From Spirochaetaceae bacterium (GTDB taxonomy: Bacteria; Spirochaetota; Spirochaetia; Treponematales; Rectinemataceae): a stretch of 9,391 bases of DNA. The position numbers were made by a program, and so were the translations under genes. Of this stretch, positions 1 to 5,292 are shown piece after piece. The notes below the pieces were generated by a model. The model worked only from the letters and a program-made list of their open reading frames with translations. It did not search any database and was not told where the DNA came from. The DNA is taken from assembly GCA_003452735.1 (NCBI GenBank), contig DMNL01000143.1, positions 1 through 9,391 of the forward strand, read 5' to 3'. The number at the start of each line of letters is the position of its first letter. Position 1 is the first letter of the stretch.

Positions 1-392
1 TCAAGGTCTTCGCGCTGGATATTTTCTACTAAAGATAGTTCTATGCGATGGTTTTCGTCATCCTGGTTCCGTACGATGACGGGTAGTTGCTCCAACCCTG
101 CTATCTGCGCAGCGCGATATCTTCGTTCACCAGCAATTATGATATATTTGCCCGATTTTTCTTGATGAACGAGAAGTGGCTGCAGAAGTCCATGACGCCG
201 AATAGATTCAGCAAGGTCATCTAATGATTCCTGAGTAAAGGTCTTTCTTGGTTGATCTGGATTGGGAACCAGGTCTTCTATTGATACAAGCTTTACAATA
301 GATGCTGATTGTTCTTCAAGAGATTGTTCAAAAAATTGTTGGTGTTCGGGAATCAAGGCTCCAAGCCCTTTTCCAAGACCGAATTTAGCCAC
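1..392 (-). CDS. parB: ParB-family chromosome partitioning protein (5' part only)
   Basis: ParB/Spo0J nucleates on parS sites, spreads as a CTP-dependent DNA clamp and works with ParA in origin segregation. Only the first 130 codons are present; the gene runs off the left edge. The start is GTG at 392-390, preceded on the minus strand by AAGGAG with a 10-nt gap, and the protein begins MAKFGLGKGLGALIP, the usual ParB opening. NPDQPRKTF (about residues 44-52) is followed by the two nucleotide-binding signatures of the family: GERRYRAA (88-95) and ENIQREDL (123-130). The HTH and dimerisation domains lie outside the window. The start overlaps the parA stop by 8 bp, so the two are probably translationally coupled. 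No parS-like palindrome was seen in the window. The family assignment is secure. Confidence 0.95.
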   Translation of the reverse strand, partial: MAKFGLGKGLGALIPEHQQFFEQSLEEQSASIVKLVSIEDLVPNPDQPRKTFTQESLDDLAESIRRHGLLQPLLVHQEKSGKYIIIAGERRYRAAQIAGLEQLPVIVRNQDDENHRIELSLVENIQREDL

Positions 393-1140
393 GGCTTATT
401 ATCTCCTTTGTGACAGCCTCATAGCTCTTTGCCCCAATGCAGGTGGGATCATACATAATGGCAGGTAGCCCATGAGATGGAGCTTCTGAGAGACGGACAT
501 TTCGCGGAATGATTGTCTTGAAAACTTTGTCCTTGAAATATTCTGTTACTTGCCTGACAACCTCTTGAGAAAGCCGCGTGCGAGCATCGAACATGGTGAG
601 AAGGATACCACTAATTCTCAAAGAAGGATTTATACTCTTTTGTACAAGTCCGATTGTCTGGATGATAAGCGAAAGCCCTTCTAGAGCGAAGTATTCGCAT
701 TGAAGAGGTATTATGACTTCTGTAGCGGCTGCCAGTCCATTCAATGTAAGCACTCCAAGGGACGGAGGACAGTCTATAAGGATATATTCATAGTCATCCA
801 CAACAGGGGCTATCGCACGTCTCAGATAGTCATTCCTGTCAGGACGATCGACGAGCTCGATGGTTGCACCACTGAGGTCAACTGAGGATGGGGCCAAAAA
901 AAGGCGCGGAACAGGGACCGGCTGAATGATTTGCTCTATCTCCGCAAGGCCTGAAATCACATGATAAATATTGGTGTGAGATAACTTGCCTCCAATTCCA
1001 GAGGTGAGATTTCCCTGGGGATCGAAGTCTATAAGGAGGGTTTTTTTATATTGCAGGGCGAGAGATGTACCAATATTGATAGCGCTCGTGGTTTTCCCTA
1101 CACCGCCCTTTTGGTTGACAAATACGATAATACGAGCCAT
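385..1140 (-). CDS. parA: ParA/Soj-family partitioning ATPase
   Basis: This is a ParA/Soj P-loop ATPase, which binds DNA non-specifically in the ATP state and is stimulated by ParB to move the replication origin region. The 251-residue length is typical of a chromosomal Soj. Visible motifs are the deviant Walker A KGGVGKTT (residues 11-18), the A' motif DFDPQGN (38-44) and Walker B LIDCPPS (121-127). NVRLSEAPSHG near the C-terminus is also characteristic of the family. There is no N-terminal HTH extension of the plasmid ParA type. GGGAAGG lies just upstream of the ATG at 1140. It is the first gene of a parAB operon on the minus strand, overlapping parB by 8 bp. Its IDCPPSL codons happen to contain the same 11-mer as the dispersed repeat described elsewhere; I treat that as coincidence forced by the motif. 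Confidence 0.97.
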   Translation of the reverse strand: MARIIVFVNQKGGVGKTTSAINIGTSLALQYKKTLLIDFDPQGNLTSGIGGKLSHTNIYHVISGLAEIEQIIQPVPVPRLFLAPSSVDLSGATIELVDRPDRNDYLRRAIAPVVDDYEYILIDCPPSLGVLTLNGLAAATEVIIPLQCEYFALEGLSLIIQTIGLVQKSINPSLRISGILLTMFDARTRLSQEVVRQVTEYFKDKVFKTIIPRNVRLSEAPSHGLPAIMYDPTCIGAKSYEAVTKEIISRG

Positions 1141-1165
1141 TTTACCTTCCCGATATGCTATGATG

Positions 1166-1174
1166 ATTTTAACA
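1166..1174 (-). promoter_or_regulatory. Candidate extended -10 promoter for parAB
   Basis: Read on the minus strand this is TGTTAAAAT, an extended -10 (TGn plus TAAAAT, five of six matches to TATAAT), 25 bases before the parA start codon. The hexamer about 17 bp further upstream is not TTGACA-like, which is tolerated for extended -10 promoters. Inferred from sequence only. Confidence 0.4.
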
Positions 1175-1329
1175 TATAGAGCGAGCTTCAGCTATACAGG
1201 TTTAGCGCAGAAAAAGGCAGTTGATACAATTACATACATATCAGAAATAGTGTCTGGATCATTTTGTATCTTAATCTTCGATTATTCGACTTTGTTTATT
1301 GTTTATAGCAGGATAAAAGGCTAAGCCAG

Positions 1330-1360
1330 CAAGGATCTAGCCAGCCTCCTTGACTTTTTT
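1330..1360 (+). other. Nfu leader element: small hairpin with T-run, overlapping TTGACT
   Basis: CAAGGA (1330-1335) can pair with TCCTTG (1347-1352) across an 11-nt loop, followed by ACTTTTTT. The second arm overlaps TTGACT (1350-1355), which could act as a -35 with the weak TAATTT (1374-1379) 18 bp downstream. Either a weak attenuator or the promoter of the small Nfu gene is possible. The rest of the 261-bp gap between parA and nfu shows nothing else I can support. Confidence 0.25.
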
Positions 1361-1401
1361 GAAGCAAATTTGGTAATTTAATTTGAGTAGAGGATATAAG
1401 A

Positions 1402-1626
1402 ATGCTGTTCGAACAGGTTAGATCTGCGATTGAAGATGTACGGCCGTCCCTCAGAGCGGATGGAGGAGATATAGAACTTGTATCTGTAAGCGACGATGGT
1501 GTGGTTAAAGTAAGACTCACAGGAGCGTGCGGTGCATGTCCTTATTCCATGATGACCCTTAAGCAAGGCATTGAGGCGTACCTCAAGAAAGCAGTACCAC
1601 AGGTAAAAGAAGTAAAACAAGCCTAA
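1402..1626 (+). CDS. NifU C-terminal-domain (Nfu-type) iron-sulfur cluster protein
   Basis: This is a stand-alone Nfu domain of 74 residues, about the length of the NifU C-terminal domain by itself. Such proteins bind a labile [4Fe-4S] cluster across a dimer and pass it to apo-enzymes. Visible marks are RPSLRADGGD (residues 14-23), the family's RPxLxxDGGD opening, and GACGACPYS (41-49) with the CxxC cluster ligands Cys43 and Cys46, followed by a helix MMTLKQGIEAYL. There is no NifU scaffold domain and no A-type or GrxD-like fusion. A purine-rich GTAGAGGA precedes the ATG by about 7 nt. It is monocistronic here: parA diverges upstream and the IclR gene converges downstream, so there is no direct functional link with the uronate cluster. 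Confidence 0.93.
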   Translation: MLFEQVRSAIEDVRPSLRADGGDIELVSVSDDGVVKVRLTGACGACPYSMMTLKQGIEAYLKKAVPQVKEVKQA

Positions 1627-1686
1627 GAAGATAATTCTCGCCTGATGTAAGGGAATGCCTTGCAAGCTAATTGTCTATTTCTTGTC

Positions 1687-1725
1687 TAGATTAAATCTAT
1701 TTTTTAAGCCAGGCTTATTGCAATT
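1687..1725. terminator. Possible weak terminator region between converging nfu and the IclR gene
   Basis: Two small palindromes sit in the 100-bp convergent gap: TAGATT-A-AATCTA (1687-1699) followed directly by TTTTTT, and TAAGCC-A-GGCTTA (about 1705-1717) followed at a distance by ATTTTT. Both have very short central loops unless the inner pairs open, so this is a weak call based on position and T-runs. Confidence 0.3.
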
Positions 1726-1726
1726 T

Positions 1727-2497
1727 TTAAGGTCTTTCAGCAAATCCCATTGCTTTTGATATTCCATTAGCTGCTTTGACTACGAATGAAGCTACTTTTT
1801 CCGCCTCCAATTCGGGTCGAATTTCCAAAAGCCAGGATGTGCTGATGGAGGCTATGATTTGACCGCGATAATCACGGATAGGAGCTGCGACACAGTTTAC
1901 TCCGGGCTCTGCTTCCTCATTGTCGTGAGTCCATCCTCTAACTTTACAGATATGAATATCTTTTATGAGAGATTCTACATCAATATGTGTGTTTGGACCA
2001 TATTTTTGCAATACATTACCAGGAAGAAGATTGTGAATTTCTTCATCATCCATGTCTAATATGAGAGCCTTCCCTAGAGATGTGCAATAGATAGGCCTTT
2101 GTTCTCCTATGATTGCATATTTCCTAAGACTGGTGAATTGATCTTCTTTGTCCATATAAACCATCATATTCCCCTGACGACGTGCAAGAAATACGATCGT
2201 TCCCAATGAGGATGCGAGTTCTCGCATGAAAGGAGCAGATTCCGTCTTGAGTTCTAGACTATTCAGATAGTTGCTAGAGAGCTCGATAAAACCTGGCCCC
2301 AATCGATAACAGTTATTATCTGAGCCTTTTCGCACATAATCGCGCTGAAGAAGAACGGCGAGCAAACGAAAAGTTGTACTGCGAGGAAGATCCGACTCTG
2401 CAGAAATCTCTGCAAGGGTAAGACCAATTGGCTCGCGCGCAAGGATTTCGAGTATATCGAAGGCGCGATCGAGAGACTGTACTTTCATATCGGCCAT
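1727..2497 (-). CDS. kdgR: IclR-family transcriptional regulator, probable KdgR
   Basis: This is a 256-residue IclR-family regulator of standard length. The N-terminal winged helix-turn-helix covers about residues 7-70, with the HTH in LTLAEISAESDLPRSTTF (26-43). The C-terminal effector-binding domain (about 80-250) carries typical segments such as YCTSLGKALI and the pair GVNCVAAPIRD. In enterobacteria the IclR member KdgR represses kdu and kdg genes and responds to KDG. Here the gene lies back-to-back with kduI, and palindromic TTCCA/TGGAA sites lie over the kduI promoter, so local repression is the best inference. AAAGGAGG is only 4 nt from the first ATG (2497); a second ATG at residue 4 would be 13 nt away, so I keep the first. 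The family is secure; the KdgR role rests on context. Confidence 0.88.
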   Translation of the reverse strand: MADMKVQSLDRAFDILEILAREPIGLTLAEISAESDLPRSTTFRLLAVLLQRDYVRKGSDNNCYRLGPGFIELSSNYLNSLELKTESAPFMRELASSLGTIVFLARRQGNMMVYMDKEDQFTSLRKYAIIGEQRPIYCTSLGKALILDMDDEEIHNLLPGNVLQKYGPNTHIDVESLIKDIHICKVRGWTHDNEEAEPGVNCVAAPIRDYRGQIIASISTSWLLEIRPELEAEKVASFVVKAANGISKAMGFAERP

Positions 2498-2521
2498 AGG
2501 GCCTCCTTTATTCCTATTTTA

Positions 2522-2550
2522 ACCATAAAGATTTATTTTAGTATTGACAA
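2522..2550 (-). promoter_or_regulatory. Candidate promoter for the IclR/kdgR gene
   Basis: On the minus strand TTGTCA (2550-2545) is followed after 17 bp by TATGGT (2527-2522), giving a start near 2515 and a leader of about 18 nt that still contains the AAAGGAGG ribosome site. The -35 box is the complement of the kduI -35 box (TTGACAA/TTGTCAA), so the two divergent promoters would share it. Confidence 0.45.
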
Positions 2551-2571
2551 GATAGAAAAGCAAGCTATTAT
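2544..2571 (+). promoter_or_regulatory. Sigma-70-type promoter for kduI-kduD
   Basis: A perfect TTGACA (2544-2549), a 16-bp spacer and TATTAT (2566-2571; five of six to TATAAT) form the best promoter in the window. Transcription would start at about 2578-2580, inside the cluster of TGGAA/TTCCA half-sites, leaving a leader of about 110 nt before kduI. Confidence 0.7.
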
Positions 2572-2572
2572 A

Positions 2573-2599
2573 TGGAATAGGGTTCCATATTGTGGAATC
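2573..2599. promoter_or_regulatory. Probable IclR/KdgR operator with three half-sites at 10-bp phasing
   Basis: TGGAA (2573-2577), TTCCA (2583-2587) and TGGAA (2593-2597) start exactly 10 bp apart and make two overlapping inverted repeats. The right-hand one, GGTTCCATATTGTGGAATC (2581-2599), has TTCCA-N5-TGGAA symmetry of the kind bound by IclR-family dimers. The sites overlap the -10 end and start point of the kduI promoter, a position that suits repression. Confidence 0.65.
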
Positions 2600-2615
2600 G
2601 TTTTTACTAATTATC

Positions 2616-2653
2616 TTTAGGCACAATGCCAAATATTGGCATCAAAACCTAAA
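2616..2653 (+). other. Large inverted repeat / stem-loop in the kduI leader
   Basis: TTTAGG (2616-2621) pairs with CCTAAA (2648-2653), and ATGCCAA (2626-2632) pairs with TTGGCAT (2636-2642) around a 3-nt loop, with a CACA/CAAAA internal loop between the two stems. There is no following T-run, so it is not an ordinary terminator. It could be an mRNA structure in the leader or a second DNA operator (17-bp palindrome 2626-2642). Confidence 0.55.
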
Positions 2654-2690
2654 AATCATGTACCAATAATTTATCATACAAGGAGCAAAG

Positions 2691-3521
2691 ATGGAAATTC
2701 GAGAAGCGATTAATTCTGAGTTTGCAAAAAAAATGGGGACAGAGGATTTGCGCAAGGCTTTTTTGGTGGAGAAAGTCTTTATTGTTGGAGACATGACAGC
2801 CATCTATAGTCATGTAGATAGGATGATAATTGGAGGTATTGTTCCAACCTCCGTCCCTATCGCGCTACCAGTGAGCAAAGAATTGGGGACAGAGTTTTTT
2901 CTAGAACGGCGAGAGATGGGAATTATCAATATCGGAGGAGAAGGATCTATCGAGGTAGATGGCAACACCTATGATGTTGGACAACGAGATGCTTTATATA
3001 TCTCGATGGGTTCAAAATATGTAATATTTTCAAGCAAGAATCCAAAAGAGCCGGCAAAATTCTATTTCAATAGCGCACCCGCTCATAGAGCATGCAAAAC
3101 AAGGCTTATAACTTTTGATCAAGCTAACCATGTGGCGCTGGGTAGTGATGCGGAGTGCAATAAAAGAGTGATCAATCAATATATTCATCCGACAGTTCTC
3201 GAAACATGCCAGCTTGTAATGGGAATGACGACTTTTTCGGAAGGCAGTGTCTGGAACACAATGCCGGCACACACACATGAGAGGCGAATGGAGGCATATC
3301 TATATTTTGATATGCCAGATGACAGAGTAGTATTTCATTTGATGGGCAAACCGCAGGAAACGCGCCATATTGTAGTACGAAACGAGCAGGCCATAATCAG
3401 TCCGAGCTGGTCGATTCATTCAGGAGTAGGAACTGGGAAATATACCTTTATTTGGGGCATGGCCGGGGAAAACCAGACTTTTGATGATATGGATAATGTC
3501 AATATGACTGATCTACGTTGA
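2691..3521 (+). CDS. kduI: 5-keto-4-deoxyuronate isomerase (4-deoxy-L-threo-5-hexosulose-uronate ketol-isomerase)
   Basis: KduI interconverts 5-keto-4-deoxyuronate, formed spontaneously from unsaturated uronates released by pectin or other polyuronide lyases, and 2,5-diketo-3-deoxygluconate. It is a cytoplasmic cupin-fold zinc enzyme. The 276 residues align end to end with my recollection of the 278-residue E. coli protein, including FLERREMGIINIGG, VLETCQLVMG, the HTHERRMEAY block and ISPSWSIHSGVGT. The zinc ligands appear as His194, His196, Glu201 and His243. AAGGAG lies 5 nt before the ATG. It is the first gene after the operator-promoter region and is followed 28 bp later by kduD. Oddities are a reversed copy of the dispersed repeat at residues 52-56 and a duplicated 3' end. 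Confidence 0.97.
   Translation: MEIREAINSEFAKKMGTEDLRKAFLVEKVFIVGDMTAIYSHVDRMIIGGIVPTSVPIALPVSKELGTEFFLERREMGIINIGGEGSIEVDGNTYDVGQRDALYISMGSKYVIFSSKNPKEPAKFYFNSAPAHRACKTRLITFDQANHVALGSDAECNKRVINQYIHPTVLETCQLVMGMTTFSEGSVWNTMPAHTHERRMEAYLYFDMPDDRVVFHLMGKPQETRHIVVRNEQAIISPSWSIHSGVGTGKYTFIWGMAGENQTFDDMDNVNMTDLR
2846..2858 (-). repeat. Dispersed repeat AGGGACGGAGGTT, reverse copy inside kduI
   Basis: This is a perfect 13-base match on the minus strand (AACCTCCGTCCCT on the plus strand), read in kduI as Pro52-Thr-Ser-Val-Pro56. It lies in a stretch where the protein differs in length and sequence from the E. coli homologue as I recall it. It is the only copy on the minus strand. Confidence 0.7.
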
Positions 3522-3536
3522 ACTGATCTATATTGA
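3507..3536 (+). repeat. 15-bp tandem duplication of the end of kduI, stop codon included
   Basis: ACTGATCTACGTTGA (3507-3521) is followed at once by ACTGATCTATATTGA (3522-3536), identical at 13 of 15 positions. The first unit encodes the terminal Thr-Asp-Leu-Arg-stop; the second repeats it in frame after the stop, as Thr-Asp-Leu-Tyr-stop, and pushes kduD 15 bp further away. Confidence 0.85.
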
Positions 3537-3549
3537 AAGGAGAAAAGAT

Positions 3550-4311
3550 ATGATTTTGGATAAATTTAAGCTCGATGGCAAAGTAGCGATTGTAACCGGG
3601 AGTTCGACTGGCCTCGGACAAGGAATGAGCATTGCACTTTCAGAAGCTGGAGCAGACGTTGTAGGGGTAGATTACGTACCATCAAAGGAGACAGCTAGTT
3701 TCATAGAGGCACAAGGGAACAAATACCTAGAGATTGTAGCAAACCTTCTGACAATAGAGCCAATTCAGGGCATCTTAGATAAGACCATAAGCACTTTTGG
3801 ACGAGTGGATATTTTGGTCAACAATGCTGGAATTATTAGGCGAGAAGATGCAATTAATTTTAAGGAGAAAGATTGGGACGATGTCATGGACCTGAATGCC
3901 AAGACAGTATTCTTCTTTAGTCAGGCAGTGGCGCGAAAATATATCGAACAAGGGACGGGAGGAAAGATCATCAATATTGCATCAATGCTTTCATTCCAGG
4001 GAGGAATAAGGGTGCCTTCTTATACAGCATCGAAAAGTGCCGTGATGGGTCTGACAAGATTATTAGCAAATGAATGGGCAAAATATAAGATCAATGTGAA
4101 TGCAATTGCTCCAGGCTATATGGCAACTAACAATACAGCGGAGCTGAGAGCAGATAGAGAGCGGTCAGAGGAGATCCTGGATCGCATACCAGCGGGTCGA
4201 TGGGGTACGCCTGAAGATGTGAAAGGCGCTGCTGTCTTTTTAGCATCATCAGCAAGCGATTATGTTAATGGGTATACTGTCGCTGTCGATGGCGGTTGGC
4301 TGGCTAGATAA
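3550..4311 (+). CDS. kduD: 2-dehydro-3-deoxy-D-gluconate 5-dehydrogenase
   Basis: KduD is a classical short-chain dehydrogenase that reduces 2,5-diketo-3-deoxygluconate to 2-keto-3-deoxygluconate with NAD(P)H, the step after KduI. The 253 residues show TGSSTGLGQG (16-25, cofactor-binding glycine motif), NNAG (91-94) and the catalytic tetrad Asn116, Ser145, Tyr158 and Lys162. The C-terminal half (KIINIASMLSFQGG, VPSYTASKSAVMG, NVNAIAPGYMATNNT, DRIPAGRWG, ASDYVNGYTVAVDGGW) is almost the signature sequence of KduD, so I prefer this to a generic SDR or gluconate 5-dehydrogenase. AAAGGAG sits 7 nt before the ATG and overlaps the end of the duplicated kduI tail. It probably shares the kduI transcript. 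Confidence 0.95.
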   Translation: MILDKFKLDGKVAIVTGSSTGLGQGMSIALSEAGADVVGVDYVPSKETASFIEAQGNKYLEIVANLLTIEPIQGILDKTISTFGRVDILVNNAGIIRREDAINFKEKDWDDVMDLNAKTVFFFSQAVARKYIEQGTGGKIINIASMLSFQGGIRVPSYTASKSAVMGLTRLLANEWAKYKINVNAIAPGYMATNNTAELRADRERSEEILDRIPAGRWGTPEDVKGAAVFLASSASDYVNGYTVAVDGGWLAR

Positions 4312-4340
4312 CAGTAATAACAAGTTCATGTGGGGATTAG

Positions 4341-4351
4341 AGGGACGGAGG
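4341..4351 (+). repeat. Dispersed repeat AGGGACGGAGG, intergenic copy 1
   Basis: Exact 11-base core in the context TTAG-AGGGACGGAGG-ATTA, 30 bp after the kduD stop. Its GGAGG resembles a ribosome site, but no start codon lies at a usable distance. Confidence 0.75.
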
Positions 4352-4467
4352 ATTAATACAGCCTAGATGTGAGGGTTGCAGATTTAAATAGTCTGACATA
4401 TGGGCACTATAGGTAGTTTTTACTTAGAAGACAGAAGGGTTATGGTCCTATGGCTCTGCATAGCTCT

Positions 4468-4480
4468 AGGGACGGAGGTT
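4468..4480 (+). repeat. Dispersed repeat AGGGACGGAGGTT, intergenic copy 2
   Basis: Exact 13-base match in the context GCTCT-AGGGACGGAGGTT-TATT, 127 bp after copy 1 and in the same orientation. The nearest TTG codon downstream opens only a three-codon frame, so it is not serving as a ribosome site. Confidence 0.75.
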
Positions 4481-4544
4481 TATTGAATAATTAACAAAAG
4501 CGATTGTTTATTTATTCAGAATTCCCTATATAAGGAGTAAGAAA

Positions 4545-5003
4545 ATGATTGTCAGCATGCTTTCAGAATTATCTAGATATCGAGGACTTAGTAAAAATCT
4601 AGATATCGCTTTTGATTGGCTCCATAAGGGACTTTGGCGTCAGCTTTCAACAGGGAAGTATTCTATTGAGGGCGATGCTGTCTTTGCGCTCATTCAAGAA
4701 TATACAGTTAAAGAACATTCAGAGTGCAGATTTGAATCTCATCGAGAATATATAGACATTCAAATGATGATTTCTGGAAAAGAAATCATTGAGGTGCTGC
4801 CAGTAAATGCACTCAAAGTAATTGAGCCTTACAAGCCTGATATAGAATTTTATGCTTTACCAACAGATAGAAATGCTAATTTTTTGGCGATGAATGCTGA
4901 GCAACTTGCAATTTTTTTCCCCGAGGATGCCCATCGGCCATGTATGAAAGCGGGAGCATTGGCGGAATCGGTGAGAAAAGTTGTGGTAAAAGTAGCTATA
5001 TAA
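4545..5003 (+). CDS. YhcH/YjgK/YiaL-family protein (DUF386, EbgC-like cupin)
   Basis: This is a 152-residue member of the YhcH/YjgK/YiaL family, small cupin-fold proteins found beside sugar-acid and sialic acid catabolic genes; EbgC is the best-known relative. Their biochemical role is mostly unsettled, with sugar anomer or isomer handling the usual suggestion. Typical segments are FESHREYIDIQMMISGKE (63-80) and FFPEDAHRPCM (124-134), which give probable metal-ligand candidates Glu64, His66, Asp71 and His130. The start at 4545 has AAGGAG with 7 nt spacing; the next ATG, four codons on, does not. Context suggests help with an uronate intermediate of the kdu/kdg route, but no exact reaction can be assigned. 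Near the 5' end a 12-bp direct repeat lies within the coding region. Confidence 0.85.
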   Translation: MIVSMLSELSRYRGLSKNLDIAFDWLHKGLWRQLSTGKYSIEGDAVFALIQEYTVKEHSECRFESHREYIDIQMMISGKEIIEVLPVNALKVIEPYKPDIEFYALPTDRNANFLAMNAEQLAIFFPEDAHRPCMKAGALAESVRKVVVKVAI

Positions 5004-5149
5004 GTATTAAAGTTAAAAGAATGGATATCATATTTATTTCAATCAGGAATTGAAGAACGGATCGGAAAGATTTTATCTGGCTGGAATTTTGATTGGAAAT
5101 TGCTAACTAAGGAAATCAGATAAATTGTGTATTGGATATCGGAGAAAAT

Positions 5150-5161
5150 AGGAGACGGAGG
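5150..5161 (+). repeat. Dispersed repeat variant AGG-A-GACGGAGG
   Basis: Best explained as the core AGGGACGGAGG with one extra A after AGG; the following ATTTT resembles the ATTA after copy 1. A diverged or decaying member of the set. Confidence 0.5.
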
Positions 5162-5223
5162 ATTTTCCAAAAGAAACAATTAGGACTGAAAAAATACGAT
5201 GTTAACGTGGATTTTGTCGGCTC

Positions 5224-5252
5224 TAGCTAAAGGAGAGACTTGACTTTAGCTA
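5224..5252 (+). other. Perfect 8-bp inverted repeat upstream of kdgA
   Basis: TAGCTAAA (5224-5231) and TTTAGCTA (5245-5252) flank a 13-nt loop GGAGAGACTTGAC. The right arm overlaps a TTGACT hexamer (5240-5245). It has no T-run, so an operator or a leader hairpin 40 bp before kdgA is more likely than a terminator. Confidence 0.45.
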
Positions 5253-5292
5253 TGTGGACTAGAACATAACATAGATTTTTAAGGATTATGCA

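Larger units (their letters stand above)
4312..4544 (+). other. Intergenic region with two direct copies of the dispersed repeat
   Basis: This 233-bp gap between kduD and the yhcH-family gene has no supportable ORF. It holds repeat copies at 4341 and 4468 in the same orientation, and a small CTATG/CATAG hairpin (4448-4463). There is no convincing GC-rich terminator after kduD, so it is open whether the downstream gene is read from the kduI promoter. Confidence 0.5.
5004..5292 (+). other. Intergenic region before kdgA: repeat variant and hairpin
   Basis: This 289-bp gap holds an imperfect dispersed-repeat copy (5150-5161) and an 8-bp perfect inverted repeat (5224-5252). The frame of the upstream gene stays open for 39 codons after its TAA, to 5120, without a start or recognisable homology. 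Isolated TGGAA sequences at 5082 and 5094 do not form the inverted-repeat operator seen before kduI. No strong promoter for kdgA was found. Confidence 0.5.

Noticed and set aside
758..769. A further exact AGGGACGGAGG inside parA
   Set aside because: On the coding strand it is CCT CCG TCC CT within the universally conserved IDCPPSL Walker B region, so the match is explained by the protein motif and the codons chosen.
1..1400. Search for a parS site near parAB
   Set aside because: No palindrome resembling TGTTTCACGTGAAACA was seen, so origin proximity remains only a possibility.
2735..2894. Two GGGGACAGAG sequences in kduI (2735 and 2885) resembling the repeat
   Set aside because: Both are read in the same frame as Gly-Thr-Glu and differ from the core; they look like codon coincidence.
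3951..3962. AGGGACGGGAGG in kduD, one base longer than the repeat core
   Set aside because: It encodes QGTGGK, a stretch conserved in KduD proteins, so a chance near-match is the simpler reading.
4341..4480. Repeat copies as ribosome binding sites, because they end in GGAGG
   Set aside because: No start codon followed by a meaningful frame lies 5-12 nt downstream of any copy, and the genes nearby have their own sites.
4504..4532. TTGTTT-17-TATATA promoter before the yhcH-family gene
   Set aside because: The start point would fall downstream of the AAGGAG ribosome site (4532-4537), leaving a message without it.
5004..5120. Open frame continuing 39 codons past the yhcH-family stop
   Set aside because: No start codon with a ribosome site and no recognisable homology; an open stretch of this length is not rare by chance. 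The protein already has the family's usual length.
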